A stretch of 33,999 nt of DNA from Anaerolineaceae bacterium (GCA_007693385.1 REDR01000026.1:1-33999), one strand, 5' to 3'; shown: positions 9,964-17,996, numbered from the stretch's first letter. Program-made: numbers and translations. Notes: a model not told the origin generated them from the sequence alone.

Positions 9964-11332
9964 TAGCCCATCCGCCCGCGCCGAAGCCTTCATCAATGCC
10001 GCGCATGAGCGCCTCAACGCGCCCGCGATGGTCGCCGCGCTCATCCACGAAGGGCGCTTGATCTACACGCTAGAAGCGGGCGAAGCGCCGGACGGCACGC
10101 CGGTCACCGCGCAGACCGCCTTCCGGTTGGGCGCGTTGACTCACGCGCTGACCGCCTACGCCATCACGCGCCAATTCGCGGCGGGGGCGCTGACGCCGCA
10201 GACTCCCGCCGTCGATGTCGTGCATAGCTTTGATCTGGGCGCGGACGGCGCGACAATCGGCCACCTGCTGACGCACACCGCCGGATTAGGCACGGCGCGG
10301 TCATTGCGGGCGCTGGTGCGCCATGACGCGGTACAACCGGCGAGCCGTGCCATGCCGACGCTGGCCGAACATTACGGCGGGGCGCTCCATGCGCGGACGC
10401 GGGCGGGCGAAAAATGGTGCTTCTCTAACGACGGTTACGCCGTTCTCGGCCAGATTCTCGCCGACATCACCGCGCAACCGTACGCCGACGCCATGCGCGA
10501 GACGGTCTTCGCGCCGCTAGGCATGGCGCACGCCGGATTCAACGCGCCCACCATCGCGGGCGGCGGACGTTACCGGCGGCGTCCGGTTAATGCCGTGCTG
10601 GTTCCGGCGCTGGGGGCGTGTGCTTCGCTGGATGATATGGTACGCTTCGCCGTCGCGCTGTTCGATGCGCCGCAGATGACCGCGCCACACCATCAACTTG
10701 ACCCGCGCCTGCCCGCGATGGGCTACGGCCTGCGCGTGGAGGAAGTCGGCGGCCAGCGCATCGCGTGGCTAAACGGTCAAATCGGCGGCTTTAGCGCGGC
10801 GTTGTGCATCGCGCCACAGACTCAAACCGCCGCCATCCTGATGGCGAACAAACGCACCGACGGCGGTCTGGGCACGGTGGCGCGGCGGGCGGTTCTCGGC
10901 TTGTGCGGCCTGAGCGATGAGCCACCGCCAGCCGATGACTCCGCGCCGGTGACTTCGGCAGACCTGCGCGGCTACTATGCGCCGTCGGCGGGTTTGCTGA
11001 CCAACGTCGAAGTATGGAGCGCTTACGGTGGCGGCGTCAACGTGGCGCGGCGCGGCGCTGGCTGGGCGCTCTCTGCACAGATCGACCCGATGGAAAAACG
11101 TGCGCTGACGCCTGCTCATCCGCCGGATGGCTTCCGCTACCGTTCGGCGGGCGGGCATCCGCTAATCGTGTTCGACATCGACGCGGCAAGCGGGCGGGCG
11201 CGGGCGCTCCACATCGGGCTATTCACGCTGTATCGTCGCCCGCGCTGGCACAGTCTGGGCTGGCGTTTAATGCTGGCGACGGCGGCGCTGTTGCTGGCGT
11301 TCGGGTTGCTGGTCGCCGCCATCATCGCCTGA
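9956..11332 (+). CDS. Beta-lactamase-fold (serine hydrolase family) protein, probably a pseudoenzyme, C-terminal membrane anchor
   Basis: I chose ATG 9956, which overlaps the permease by 8 bases; a GTG at 9947 is an alternative. The 458-residue protein has the class C beta-lactamase/penicillin-binding-like fold: HLLTHTAGLG and FSNDGYAVLGQIL are clear family landmarks. The catalytic residues are gone. The SxxK position reads ALTH (Ala60, His63), the Tyr of YxN reads Phe (Phe156-Ser-Asn158), and the third motif reads WLNGQIGGFSA instead of H/KxG. A C-terminal beta-rich domain (about 325-425) is followed by one TM helix at about 433-458, so the body is tail-anchored. A binding or regulatory role seems likelier than hydrolysis, but that is inference. 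It is translationally coupled to the permease and ends the leftmost + strand gene run. Confidence 0.82.
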   Translation: MPDSPSARAEAFINAAHERLNAPAMVAALIHEGRLIYTLEAGEAPDGTPVTAQTAFRLGALTHALTAYAITRQFAAGALTPQTPAVDVVHSFDLGADGATIGHLLTHTAGLGTARSLRALVRHDAVQPASRAMPTLAEHYGGALHARTRAGEKWCFSNDGYAVLGQILADITAQPYADAMRETVFAPLGMAHAGFNAPTIAGGGRYRRRPVNAVLVPALGACASLDDMVRFAVALFDAPQMTAPHHQLDPRLPAMGYGLRVEEVGGQRIAWLNGQIGGFSAALCIAPQTQTAAILMANKRTDGGLGTVARRAVLGLCGLSDEPPPADDSAPVTSADLRGYYAPSAGLLTNVEVWSAYGGGVNVARRGAGWALSAQIDPMEKRALTPAHPPDGFRYRSAGGHPLIVFDIDAASGRARALHIGLFTLYRRPRWHSLGWRLMLATAALLLAFGLLVAAIIA

Positions 11333-11379
11333 TGCCCCCACATTTTAACGCGAATCGGCATGTTCACCTATTTTTAGTT

Positions 11380-11418
11380 TATAATTTAGACTCGTATTCA
11401 CCTGAATTGTTCTATAAT
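11380..11418 (+). promoter_or_regulatory. AT-rich promoter region with two TATAAT boxes
   Basis: The 130-base gap before the kinase gene is markedly AT-rich compared with its surroundings. It holds TATAAT at 11380-11385 and again at 11413-11418 (context CTATAATG). No good -35 hexamer is visible at 17 bases from either, so the exact start point is uncertain. Confidence 0.5.
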
Positions 11419-11462
11419 GTGAAAAGCACTGTCTACTCATAAAAATAAGCGTGGAAAAGACG

Positions 11463-12584
11463 ATGGCGAAAGCAAATTTATTGATCGTAGAAGACGAGCC
11501 TAATCTGCTATTGGGCATCCGCGACATCCTCGAATTGGACGGTTACGAAGTGCATACGGCGCGGCACGGTCTGGAGGCGCTGGAAGTGCTGAAGGGCATG
11601 GGCGAAAAATTGCCGGATTTGATCGTATCCGACATCATGATGCCCCGCTTGGATGGTCTGGAATTCTTGCAGGAAGTCCGCAAAGATTCGCGCTGGTTGA
11701 TGATCCCGTTCATCTTCCTGACCGCGAAGGGCAGTAAAGAGGACGTACAGGCCGGTAAGCGGCTAGGCGTTGATGATTATCTGGTGAAGCCGTTCGACGC
11801 TGATGATCTGCTGGTGGCGGTGGAATCCAAGCTGACGCGGCATCAGGGCATCCGGCAGGTGCAAACGACGCAGATCAGCGACATCAAGCGCAATATCCTG
11901 ACCATCCTCAACCATGAATTCCGCACGCCGTTGACGCTGGTCGTCGCCTACGCCGATATGTTGCGTGAGGGCGATGTCAACGACATGGAGGAGGGCGAAC
12001 TGCTCAGCTTCTTGAAGGAGATCAACAACGGCGCGGATCGCCTGCGCCGCCTGATCGAGAACTTCATCATGCTGGTTGAGATCGAGACCGGCGACGTGCA
12101 AAAGACGTTCGACTGGCGCAAACACCCGATTGACGACATGAGCGTGATTATTCGCAGTGTCGTGCAACAGGCACTCAGCGCCCCGCGCAACCAGCATCAA
12201 TGCGAGCTTGAGATCAAAGAGCCGTTGCCGGTCATCGTGGGCGATAGCGAATACATGCAGATCATACTGACGGAATTGATCGACAACGCCATCAAGTTCT
12301 CCAAAGAAAAGCCGCAAATTCGCGTCGAAGCCTTCGCACAGGATGGCAACCTGCACATCAATATTATCGACTGGGGACGCGGTATCCCCTCCGATCAAGC
12401 GCATCGAATCTGGGATAAATTCACCCAGCTTGACCGCGAATTGCACGAAGATCAAGGTTCCGGCAGTGGGCTGACCATCGTCAAAGGGTTGGTTGAGGCA
12501 CACGGCGGCCAGATCAGCGTGCAGAGCGAGCCGGGTGTGCGGACGTGCTTCACCCTTGTTTTTCCGCCCGCCGCCCACGAATAG
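11463..12584 (+). CDS. Hybrid receiver domain-histidine kinase
   Basis: ATG 11463 has GGAAAAG just upstream; a GTG at 11451 would add four residues. The 373-residue protein begins with a receiver domain (about 5-125): acidic pocket Glu10-Asp11, phospho-acceptor Asp57 in VSDIMMP, Thr87 and Lys109. A HisKA dimerisation segment follows with His151 in NHEFRTPL. The C-terminal HATPase domain shows an N box (ELIDNAIKFSKE), a G1 box (DWGRGIP) and a G2 box (GSGSGLTIVKGL). There is no TM segment or sensory input domain, so it is a soluble inverted hybrid (REC before kinase), likely controlled by phosphorylation of its own receiver. No partner regulator is adjacent. pspA follows 64 bases downstream with its own promoter. 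Confidence 0.92.
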   Translation: MAKANLLIVEDEPNLLLGIRDILELDGYEVHTARHGLEALEVLKGMGEKLPDLIVSDIMMPRLDGLEFLQEVRKDSRWLMIPFIFLTAKGSKEDVQAGKRLGVDDYLVKPFDADDLLVAVESKLTRHQGIRQVQTTQISDIKRNILTILNHEFRTPLTLVVAYADMLREGDVNDMEEGELLSFLKEINNGADRLRRLIENFIMLVEIETGDVQKTFDWRKHPIDDMSVIIRSVVQQALSAPRNQHQCELEIKEPLPVIVGDSEYMQIILTELIDNAIKFSKEKPQIRVEAFAQDGNLHINIIDWGRGIPSDQAHRIWDKFTQLDRELHEDQGSGSGLTIVKGLVEAHGGQISVQSEPGVRTCFTLVFPPAAHE

Positions 12585-12592
12585 CCTAAACA

Positions 12593-12601
12593 TGCTATAA
12601 T
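12593..12601 (+). promoter_or_regulatory. Extended -10 promoter of pspA
   Basis: TGCTATAAT gives a perfect -10 with the extended TGn element, 48 bases before the pspA start. No convincing -35 is visible, which fits an extended -10 promoter. The element is followed by GGCGGGGG. Confidence 0.6.
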
Positions 12602-12648
12602 GGCGGGGGTCGATACGAAAAATATGAACATGAAAGGATGATAGCTCG

Positions 12649-13398
12649 ATGGCCTCTTTTTTCCAGAAAGTTAGCACACTGATTAGCGCCAACCTGCACG
12701 GCATGGTAGACCGCGCGTTGGAGGCGAACTCCGTCAAAGTGCTGGATCAATACATCCGCGATGCGGAAGGCAACCTCAGCGCCCTTGAAGATTCCGCCGC
12801 GACAGTGGGCGGCACCGTCAAGACGCTCAAGCGCAAGTATGAGGAATTCGCCGCCGCCGCCGAGAAGCTGGACCGCGACATTGACACGCTCATCATGCGC
12901 GGCAAAGATGATCTGGCCGCCGCCGCCCAATCCGAACTCAACACCAAGCAACAACTGGCGCAGGAATACTATGAGCAGTGGCAAGACCAGAAGAAGCAAT
13001 ACGAGCAAATGCTGATGATGCATCGCCAGCTACAGGGCAAGATGACCACCATCCGGCAGGAGCGCGAGCATCTGATCGCCCTCATGGAACTGGCCGAAGC
13101 TAAAAAGGTGACGACCAAGACCATCCGCAGTCTGGACGGACTGGCGAGCATGGGCGACAGCGAGATCAACAGCATGGCCGACAAAATTCGTGGTCAGCTT
13201 GACCGCGAAGACGCCCGTCTGGAGATGGCGACGCGCAATGTCGCCGCCGAGATCGACGAAGCGGTGCGCGGCAGTGAAGTCGATATGCAATTGGAAGAGC
13301 GCCGCCGCCGTCTGCTCGGCAGTCAGGGCGGTGATTCCGGCGCGAGCGCGGGCGACGTGGACAGCGCCGCCAGTTCCGACAGCGCCGATTCCAACTAG
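12649..13398 (+). CDS. pspA: PspA/IM30 family membrane-stress protein
   Basis: This 249-residue protein has AAGGATG about 9 bases before the ATG and the N-terminal pattern of PspA/Vipp1: an amphipathic first helix (SFFQKVSTLISANLHGMVD), then VLDQYIRDAEGNLSALED and long coiled-coil segments to about residue 220. The charged/Ser-Ala-Asp-rich tail is low complexity. PspA-family proteins bind stressed membranes as oligomeric rods or rings and help keep the proton barrier. No pspB/C genes are present; the kinase upstream could be functionally linked but has a separate promoter. Family assignment is strong. Confidence 0.92.
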   Translation: MASFFQKVSTLISANLHGMVDRALEANSVKVLDQYIRDAEGNLSALEDSAATVGGTVKTLKRKYEEFAAAAEKLDRDIDTLIMRGKDDLAAAAQSELNTKQQLAQEYYEQWQDQKKQYEQMLMMHRQLQGKMTTIRQEREHLIALMELAEAKKVTTKTIRSLDGLASMGDSEINSMADKIRGQLDREDARLEMATRNVAAEIDEAVRGSEVDMQLEERRRRLLGSQGGDSGASAGDVDSAASSDSADSN

Positions 13399-13413
13399 GT
13401 CAGGTCTCATACG

Positions 13414-13429
13414 CGGATAAACATATCCG
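13414..13429. repeat. Small hairpin in the pspA/TVP38 convergent gap
   Basis: CGGATA (13414-13419) and TATCCG (13424-13429) form a perfect 6-bp stem with an AACA loop, 15 bases after the pspA stop. It may contribute to transcript-end stability; it lacks a T-run. Confidence 0.5.
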
Positions 13430-13440
13430 ATGATGTGTGT

Positions 13441-13462
13441 GTAGCGGCGTAGCGTGCTACGC
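13441..13462. repeat. Intergenic palindrome, CGTAGC family (copy 1)
   Basis: GCGTAGC (13447-13453) and GCTACGC (13456-13462) are inverted around GT. The left side, GTAGCGGCGTAGC, is identical over 13 bases to the copy at 24810-24822. It sits between two convergent genes. Confidence 0.65.
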
Positions 13463-13472
13463 TCGAACACGC

Positions 13473-14231
13473 TTAATGCCCCGCGTCCTCTTCGGCGTGG
13501 GGCGTGTTTTTATTCCGCCGCCGCAGATACAACGACACCAGCAGACTCAGCAACAGCACCGCCACCGATGAGATCAACAATTCGCTGTTGAGGCTGTATT
13601 GTCCGGCGTAGATGTCGCCTTCCACGCTAGCGCCCAGCGCCGCGAAACCGTATGCGGTGGCGATGTTGCCCAGAAATGTCGCCCCCATATACGCGCCGAA
13701 CGGCATGGCGATATAGCCAGCTACCAGACTGGTCATATCAAACGGCAGGCTGGATAAGCGCATCGCCAGAAGCGACTCGAACGAATTGCGCCGCAAGAAG
13801 CGCTCGATGCGCCCGCTCACACTGCGCCAACCCGGAGCCGGGACGACATCTAATGTACCGATCTCCTTGCGCGTGAATAGCAGGCCGAAGTAATACGGCA
13901 GGATCGCGGTCAGGTTCAGGCCGATCATGCAATACACGAAGCCCAGCCCGACGCCATAAATGCGCCCGCCTAGCATCACTAAGACCGTCACCGGTACCAG
14001 CGTGAACGGACGCGCCACCACAAACACGAATATGAACAGAACCGGCCCGTACCAGTTCTCCTGCATCGTGTCTTCCAACACGCCCAAAAATTGCAAGAAG
14101 TTGAGATCATTCCGTCGCATCACATGCAGGATCAGCGCGATCATCGTCAGCCAGAACAACACCGCGATGATCTGCATCCAATGGCGTTTGATCGCCCGTC
14201 CAATAATTGTCATAAATGCCGGAAAGCCCAT
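13473..14231 (-). CDS. TVP38/TMEM64 (VTT/DedA-like) family membrane protein
   Basis: I chose ATG 14231 because AGGACGG lies about 8 bases upstream on this strand; ATG 14213, which makes an ATGA overlap with the upstream gene, is the alternative. The 252-residue protein has an N-terminal TM helix, then the VTT-type core (FVFVVARPFTLVPVTVLVMLGG, then GLNLTAILPYYFG) and a later segment with the family pattern RLSSLPFDMTSLVAGYIAMPFG. The C-terminal helix (SVAVLLLSLLVSLYLRRR) ends in a basic, then acidic tail. VTT proteins are integral membrane proteins linked to lipid scrambling and transport. The overlap with a phospholipid-headgroup enzyme gene fits a membrane-lipid role. The long frame upstream of 14231 is only a shadow of the neighbouring gene. 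Confidence 0.82.
   Translation of the reverse strand: MGFPAFMTIIGRAIKRHWMQIIAVLFWLTMIALILHVMRRNDLNFLQFLGVLEDTMQENWYGPVLFIFVFVVARPFTLVPVTVLVMLGGRIYGVGLGFVYCMIGLNLTAILPYYFGLLFTRKEIGTLDVVPAPGWRSVSGRIERFLRRNSFESLLAMRLSSLPFDMTSLVAGYIAMPFGAYMGATFLGNIATAYGFAALGASVEGDIYAGQYSLNSELLISSVAVLLLSLLVSLYLRRRNKNTPHAEEDAGH
13478..13511 (+). terminator. Intrinsic terminator for pspA, inside the convergent gene's 3' end
   Basis: GCCCCGCG (13478-13485) pairs with CGTGGGGC (13496-13503) with one G-T wobble, followed by GTGTTTTT. It reads as a + strand intrinsic terminator about 80 bases after the pspA stop, and it lies within the last codons of the opposing gene. Confidence 0.5.
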
Positions 14232-14809
14232 ATCAACCGTCCTATGATCGTGACCACAACCAGCGCCCCCATCGTAGCGAATAACGGGACGATGTGTGCG
14301 GGAAATAGCAAAAACGCGGTATAGAAGGCCACCGTCTCCCCGCCTTCGATGATGCCGTTCGGCATTTTGACGGTGGTCAACGTGGCCTCTCCCGTCGTGT
14401 GACGTTCCAGTATAGCAGATAGCATCATCCACGAAGCGCCGTTGACGTAGAAGGTCGCCAGCAACCAGATGCAGGCCAGCAACGCGCCGCGCCCGCCATC
14501 GCTCAAGGCCAGCGCCACCGGAATCGCGGTGTATACCACATGATCGAGTAGCGTATCCAGATAGCCGCCCATCGCGCTCTGTTTGTCGTGTCGGCGGGCA
14601 ATCGTGCCGTCCAGACCATCCAGAAAGCGATTGACGCCCCACAGCAATAACGCCGCCGCATAAGCGCCGACCAGCGCCGCCCCCGCCGACAGCAGACCGA
14701 ATCCCAGCCCGACCACCGATACCACCGTCGGCGATAACCGCGCTCCGGCACGATCCGCCACCGGCACCAGCACCGCGTCCTTTATCTCGCGCAACGCATT
14801 ATCAAACAT
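14210..14809 (-). CDS. CDP-alcohol phosphatidyltransferase family protein
   Basis: ATG 14809 is preceded by GAGGAG at 8 bases; a GTG at 14818 lies too close to that site. The 199-residue membrane protein contains a complete CDP-alcohol phosphotransferase signature, D-x2-DG-x2-AR-x8-G-x3-D-x3-D, spanning DGLDGTIAR through GGYLDTLLD. About five to six hydrophobic helices are visible. These enzymes transfer a phosphoalcohol from CDP-activated lipid or polyol to an acceptor alcohol (for example phosphatidylglycerol-phosphate or phosphatidylinositol-phosphate synthesis). The acceptor here is not determined by sequence. It heads a two-gene - strand unit with the TVP38-like protein. Confidence 0.88.
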   Translation of the reverse strand: MFDNALREIKDAVLVPVADRAGARLSPTVVSVVGLGFGLLSAGAALVGAYAAALLLWGVNRFLDGLDGTIARRHDKQSAMGGYLDTLLDHVVYTAIPVALALSDGGRGALLACIWLLATFYVNGASWMMLSAILERHTTGEATLTTVKMPNGIIEGGETVAFYTAFLLFPAHIVPLFATMGALVVVTIIGRLIWAFRHL

Positions 14810-14969
14810 CCCACACACTCCTCACATCTTGATACAATACATCTCACTTCTGCACATCGTCTTTATAGTTGGCTTAATAGACGCTTTGAAACAATGGATT
14901 CTTTAGTTTCGACGATTTTTTGGGTACGATTAGGTGCATGATGACAATTAGGACAGATGAGTTCTGCCG

Positions 14970-15986
14970 ATGGTGCATGTAATACCACTCAAAACGCCCA
15001 CAGCCGCCCATGACGGGCACGCCCGCCCGATCAACCTGCGGACTGATCTCGGGCAGTTGGCCGACCTGATGGAACTGGCCTTTGCCGATACGATGGATAG
15101 CGGCGGACGCGCCGCGTTACAGGAGATGCGGGCGCTCAGCCGTCTCGGGCCGGGCGCGGCTTTTCTCGCCCGTATGAGCGAATTGGGGCGCGGCGTCAGT
15201 CTCGGCTACGTCTGGGAGGAGGACGGGCGCATCGTCGGCAATGTGTCGATTTATCCCGCCGACTGGCCGACGCAGTTCGGCATGACGTACATCGTCGCTA
15301 ACGTCGCGGTGCATCCCGATTATCAGGGGCGCGGCATCGCCCGCCATCTGATGAACTGCTCGATGCGGATGATCGCCGAGCGCGGCGGAGATCGCGCTAT
15401 CTTGCAGGTTGATTATCACAACCACCGCGCCCGCCATCTGTATCGCTCGCTTGGATTCGTGCAGGAAAGAACGTTTGTAACGTGGCGGCGTTCCGGCTAT
15501 GGCGAAATCCCCCAACCACCGCAGGCCGATGTCTATATCCGGCGGCGGCGGCGCTCCGAGTGGCGGCAAGAGATGGCGTTGGCGGAGCGTGTGCGCCCGC
15601 ACGCGCAGGGCGGGCTAGGCTGGATGCGCCCTCTGCATGTTGGCCTGTTTCAGCGCGGCCTGTGGCAGAACATCAAAGACTTCATCAATCTCGGCCATAT
15701 CGAACGACTGGTCATCGTCGAGCAGGACACGCCCGACATCGTGCGCGGGTCGGCATGGGTGGAAACCGCGTTCGGCATCAACGCCCGCCTCACGCTGATG
15801 GTCGATTCAGCGCATCGCGGCATTTACGATGATATACTGTTGAATAACATCGTTAAACGCTATGGGCGCGGCGTGATAACCTGCGAACATCCGCTTGATG
15901 ATGTGGTGACCGATGGAACGCTGGCGCATTATCGTTTCCGTCGCGGGCGGCAAACGGTGCATATGCGCTGGGAGCCGGACGTTTGA
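14970..15986 (+). CDS. GNAT family N-acetyltransferase with an extra C-terminal domain
   Basis: This 338-residue protein has a GNAT domain at about residues 20-175. The acetyl-CoA-binding motif A is VAVHPDYQGRGIARHLMN, followed by NHRARHLYRSLGF, a typical motif B region. Residues about 195-338 form a second domain with GNAT-like spacing but no clear acetyl-CoA motif, perhaps a degenerate second copy. No clear ribosome-binding site precedes ATG 14970. A 14-codon open frame (14938-14982) with a TTAGG upstream overlaps the start and could couple translation. The substrate is unknown. It is divergent from the phosphatidyltransferase across a 160-base gap. Confidence 0.82.
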   Translation: MVHVIPLKTPTAAHDGHARPINLRTDLGQLADLMELAFADTMDSGGRAALQEMRALSRLGPGAAFLARMSELGRGVSLGYVWEEDGRIVGNVSIYPADWPTQFGMTYIVANVAVHPDYQGRGIARHLMNCSMRMIAERGGDRAILQVDYHNHRARHLYRSLGFVQERTFVTWRRSGYGEIPQPPQADVYIRRRRRSEWRQEMALAERVRPHAQGGLGWMRPLHVGLFQRGLWQNIKDFINLGHIERLVIVEQDTPDIVRGSAWVETAFGINARLTLMVDSAHRGIYDDILLNNIVKRYGRGVITCEHPLDDVVTDGTLAHYRFRRGRQTVHMRWEPDV

Positions 15987-16019
15987 ATTAAACAACACGA
16001 CAAAGGATAAAATTCAACT

Positions 16020-16469
16020 ATGCCATTGATTAAAGAGAGCATTTCAATTGATCGTCCGGTGACCGCAGTCTTTCAACTGGTGGCCGATACCACCAGCCAT
16101 CGTGAATGGCAGAAAGACATCACCGACGCGCACTATACCGAGAACAAATTGCGCGTCGGCGCGATGATGACGCAAAACCGCAGTAACTACGCGCTCGGCT
16201 GGCGGCTGGACTTAAACGCCGATGTGACCGACTATGTGCCCAACCGCCTGATCGCCTATAAAGGCGTGCTGGGGCGCTTTCCGGCGACCGGGCGCATCGA
16301 GTTTGAATCCAGTGGCGCGACGACTACCGTCATCGAACGTGTTGATATACGCATGGGCTTTCTGTACGCTATCTTTTCGCCGTTCATCAGTGGCGCGGTG
16401 AAGCGGCGCACCCGTCAGGCGCTGGCCGGCCTCAAAGCGATGGCGGAAAGCGCCCGCATCGGCGCGTAG
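16020..16469 (+). CDS. SRPBCC (START/polyketide-cyclase-like) family protein
   Basis: This 149-residue protein has AAAGGATA about 10 bases before the ATG. It shows the SRPBCC ligand-binding layout: an N-terminal strand with SISIDRPVTAVFQLVADTTSHREWQKDI, central beta-sheet strands and a long C-terminal helix (VKRRTRQALAGLKAMAES). Such proteins bind hydrophobic ligands or act as cyclases and hydrolases; the ligand cannot be predicted. It follows the GNAT gene by 33 bases on the same strand and ends 12 bases from the convergent GT20 gene. Confidence 0.8.
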   Translation: MPLIKESISIDRPVTAVFQLVADTTSHREWQKDITDAHYTENKLRVGAMMTQNRSNYALGWRLDLNADVTDYVPNRLIAYKGVLGRFPATGRIEFESSGATTTVIERVDIRMGFLYAIFSPFISGAVKRRTRQALAGLKAMAESARIGA

Positions 16470-16481
16470 CGCCGATAATCG

Positions 16482-17996
16482 CTAATTGCTCGGCGTCGCC
16501 TTCTTCGTCGCTTTTTTGGGCTTCTCCGCGTTGCGGATGGCGGCGACAGCATCATCAAGCTGACGGCGGAACCACATCCGCACGTTGGCGTCCAACACCT
16601 GACGGCGCATCGCGTCGGCGCGGGTTTCGCGTTCGGCGGCGCTCATTTTCAGCGCTTGATCCATCGCCAGCGCGGTAGAGTGGATGTCGAAGGGGTTGAT
16701 GACCAGCGCGTGTTCGCCCAGTTCATACACCGCGCCCGCGTTCTCCGACAGGATTAGAACGCCGTTGCGCTCGTTGACCAGTGCCCCCTCTTTGGCGACA
16801 AGGTTCATCCCGTCCGCGATGGGGTTGACCAGTAGCACGTCGTATAGTTGGAATGCGGCGATAGCGCGGGGGTAGTTGTTGCCGACGATGATCCGCACCG
16901 GCTCCCAGAACGAGTCGCTGAATTCGGCGTTAATCATGCCAGCTTCGGCCATCACCGCTTGCAGGTAGCTTTGATATTCTTCAACGTCCATGCGGCTGGG
17001 CACCAGCAACATCAGCATTTGCACCTTGCCGCGATATTGCGGCTTGGTTTCCAGCAATTCGCGGAACGCTTGCAGGCCGCGCAAGATGTTCTTGCTCGGC
17101 TCGATGCGATCCACGCGCAGGATTATTTTATTGTCCGACGCGATTCCGGCCAGCCGTGATTTCAGCAAGCGTGTTTCCGCTTCTTCGGTGAGCGTCTGCA
17201 ACTTGTCCACATCAATCGAGATCGGGTAGCTGGCCGCGTGAACCTTGCGCCCCTGATATTCGATGGAGTTCCGACTGCCGCGTGAGTGCGCGTCCGGCAA
17301 ATGAAAGCGGCAGGTCTGCACGAAATTGAAGGCGTCGCGCTCCGTCTGGAAGCCGATGCGGTCAGCATTCAGCAGGCTGTCGAATATCGGCGTCCGCATC
17401 TCCGCCGGTAGCAGTCGCCATGAATCCGGGCCCGGCCACGGGATATGAATGAACGGCTGGATTTGCACTTTCGGATTGTCGATTAAGCCGCGCAAGAAAT
17501 ACGGGAACAGATACAGGTGATAATCCTGCGGCAAGACCACCACTTGACGCTCGGCGGCGTTGACGTGCGGCGCGACGGCTTCCGCTATCACACGGTTGAT
17601 CGTCTTGTAGCCGTCGTGCCACGCCGCCCACGTCGATTTGTCGATGTCGGGCTTGCGCGGGATGTTCCACATCTGATGATGGATGAACCATAGAAGCGGG
17701 TTGGCGATGACGTTGTAATACAGGTCATAAGCCTCTTTGGGTAGGCGTACCAGTTGCAGGCGCGTGCCTTCGATCTCTTGCGGCTGATCGTCGTGGGCGA
17801 TTGCCCATTTTTCATCGTCCTCGCTGAGCGCGGCGGCCACCCACAACACATCGTAATGGTCGATGACTCCCGCCAGCGCGGTGACTAATCCCCCCTGCCC
17901 GCGCTGATGGCTAAATGTGCCGTCTTCCTCTTGCTGGAAGCTAAAAGGGCCGCGATTCGACACGATAATCACCAGCGGACTCTGTTCATCTTTCAT
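16482..17996 (-). CDS. GT20 family glycosyltransferase (trehalose-6-phosphate synthase-like)
   Basis: ATG 17996 has AGGAG 10 bases upstream; a TTG two codons earlier is an alternative. The 504-residue protein shows GT20 landmarks: SNRGPFSF and GQGGLVTAL at the N-terminus, LPQDYHLYLFPYFLR, IHIPWPGPDSWR, DRIGFQTERDAFNFV, ADGMNLVAKEGALVNE and LILSENAGA. OtsA transfers glucose from UDP-glucose to glucose-6-phosphate. The diphosphate-binding element reads RVDRIEPSKN instead of the canonical RLDYSKG type, with a three-residue insertion; I recall this form in actinobacterial/Chloroflexota homologues. The exact acceptor (glucose-6-phosphate, glycerol-phosphate or other) is therefore open. A Lys/Ala-rich tail (KPKKATKKATPSN) closes it. 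No trehalose-phosphatase is adjacent. Confidence 0.85.
   Translation of the reverse strand: MKDEQSPLVIIVSNRGPFSFQQEEDGTFSHQRGQGGLVTALAGVIDHYDVLWVAAALSEDDEKWAIAHDDQPQEIEGTRLQLVRLPKEAYDLYYNVIANPLLWFIHHQMWNIPRKPDIDKSTWAAWHDGYKTINRVIAEAVAPHVNAAERQVVVLPQDYHLYLFPYFLRGLIDNPKVQIQPFIHIPWPGPDSWRLLPAEMRTPIFDSLLNADRIGFQTERDAFNFVQTCRFHLPDAHSRGSRNSIEYQGRKVHAASYPISIDVDKLQTLTEEAETRLLKSRLAGIASDNKIILRVDRIEPSKNILRGLQAFRELLETKPQYRGKVQMLMLLVPSRMDVEEYQSYLQAVMAEAGMINAEFSDSFWEPVRIIVGNNYPRAIAAFQLYDVLLVNPIADGMNLVAKEGALVNERNGVLILSENAGAVYELGEHALVINPFDIHSTALAMDQALKMSAAERETRADAMRRQVLDANVRMWFRRQLDDAVAAIRNAEKPKKATKKATPSN

Noticed and set aside
11763-12737. 324-codon antisense frame over the kinase gene
   Set aside because: It lies entirely opposite a gene with complete kinase motifs and has no family-like content.
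14232-14642. N-terminal extension of the TVP38-like frame
   Set aside because: These residues are an out-of-frame reading of the phosphatidyltransferase gene; ATG 14231 has a ribosome-binding site.
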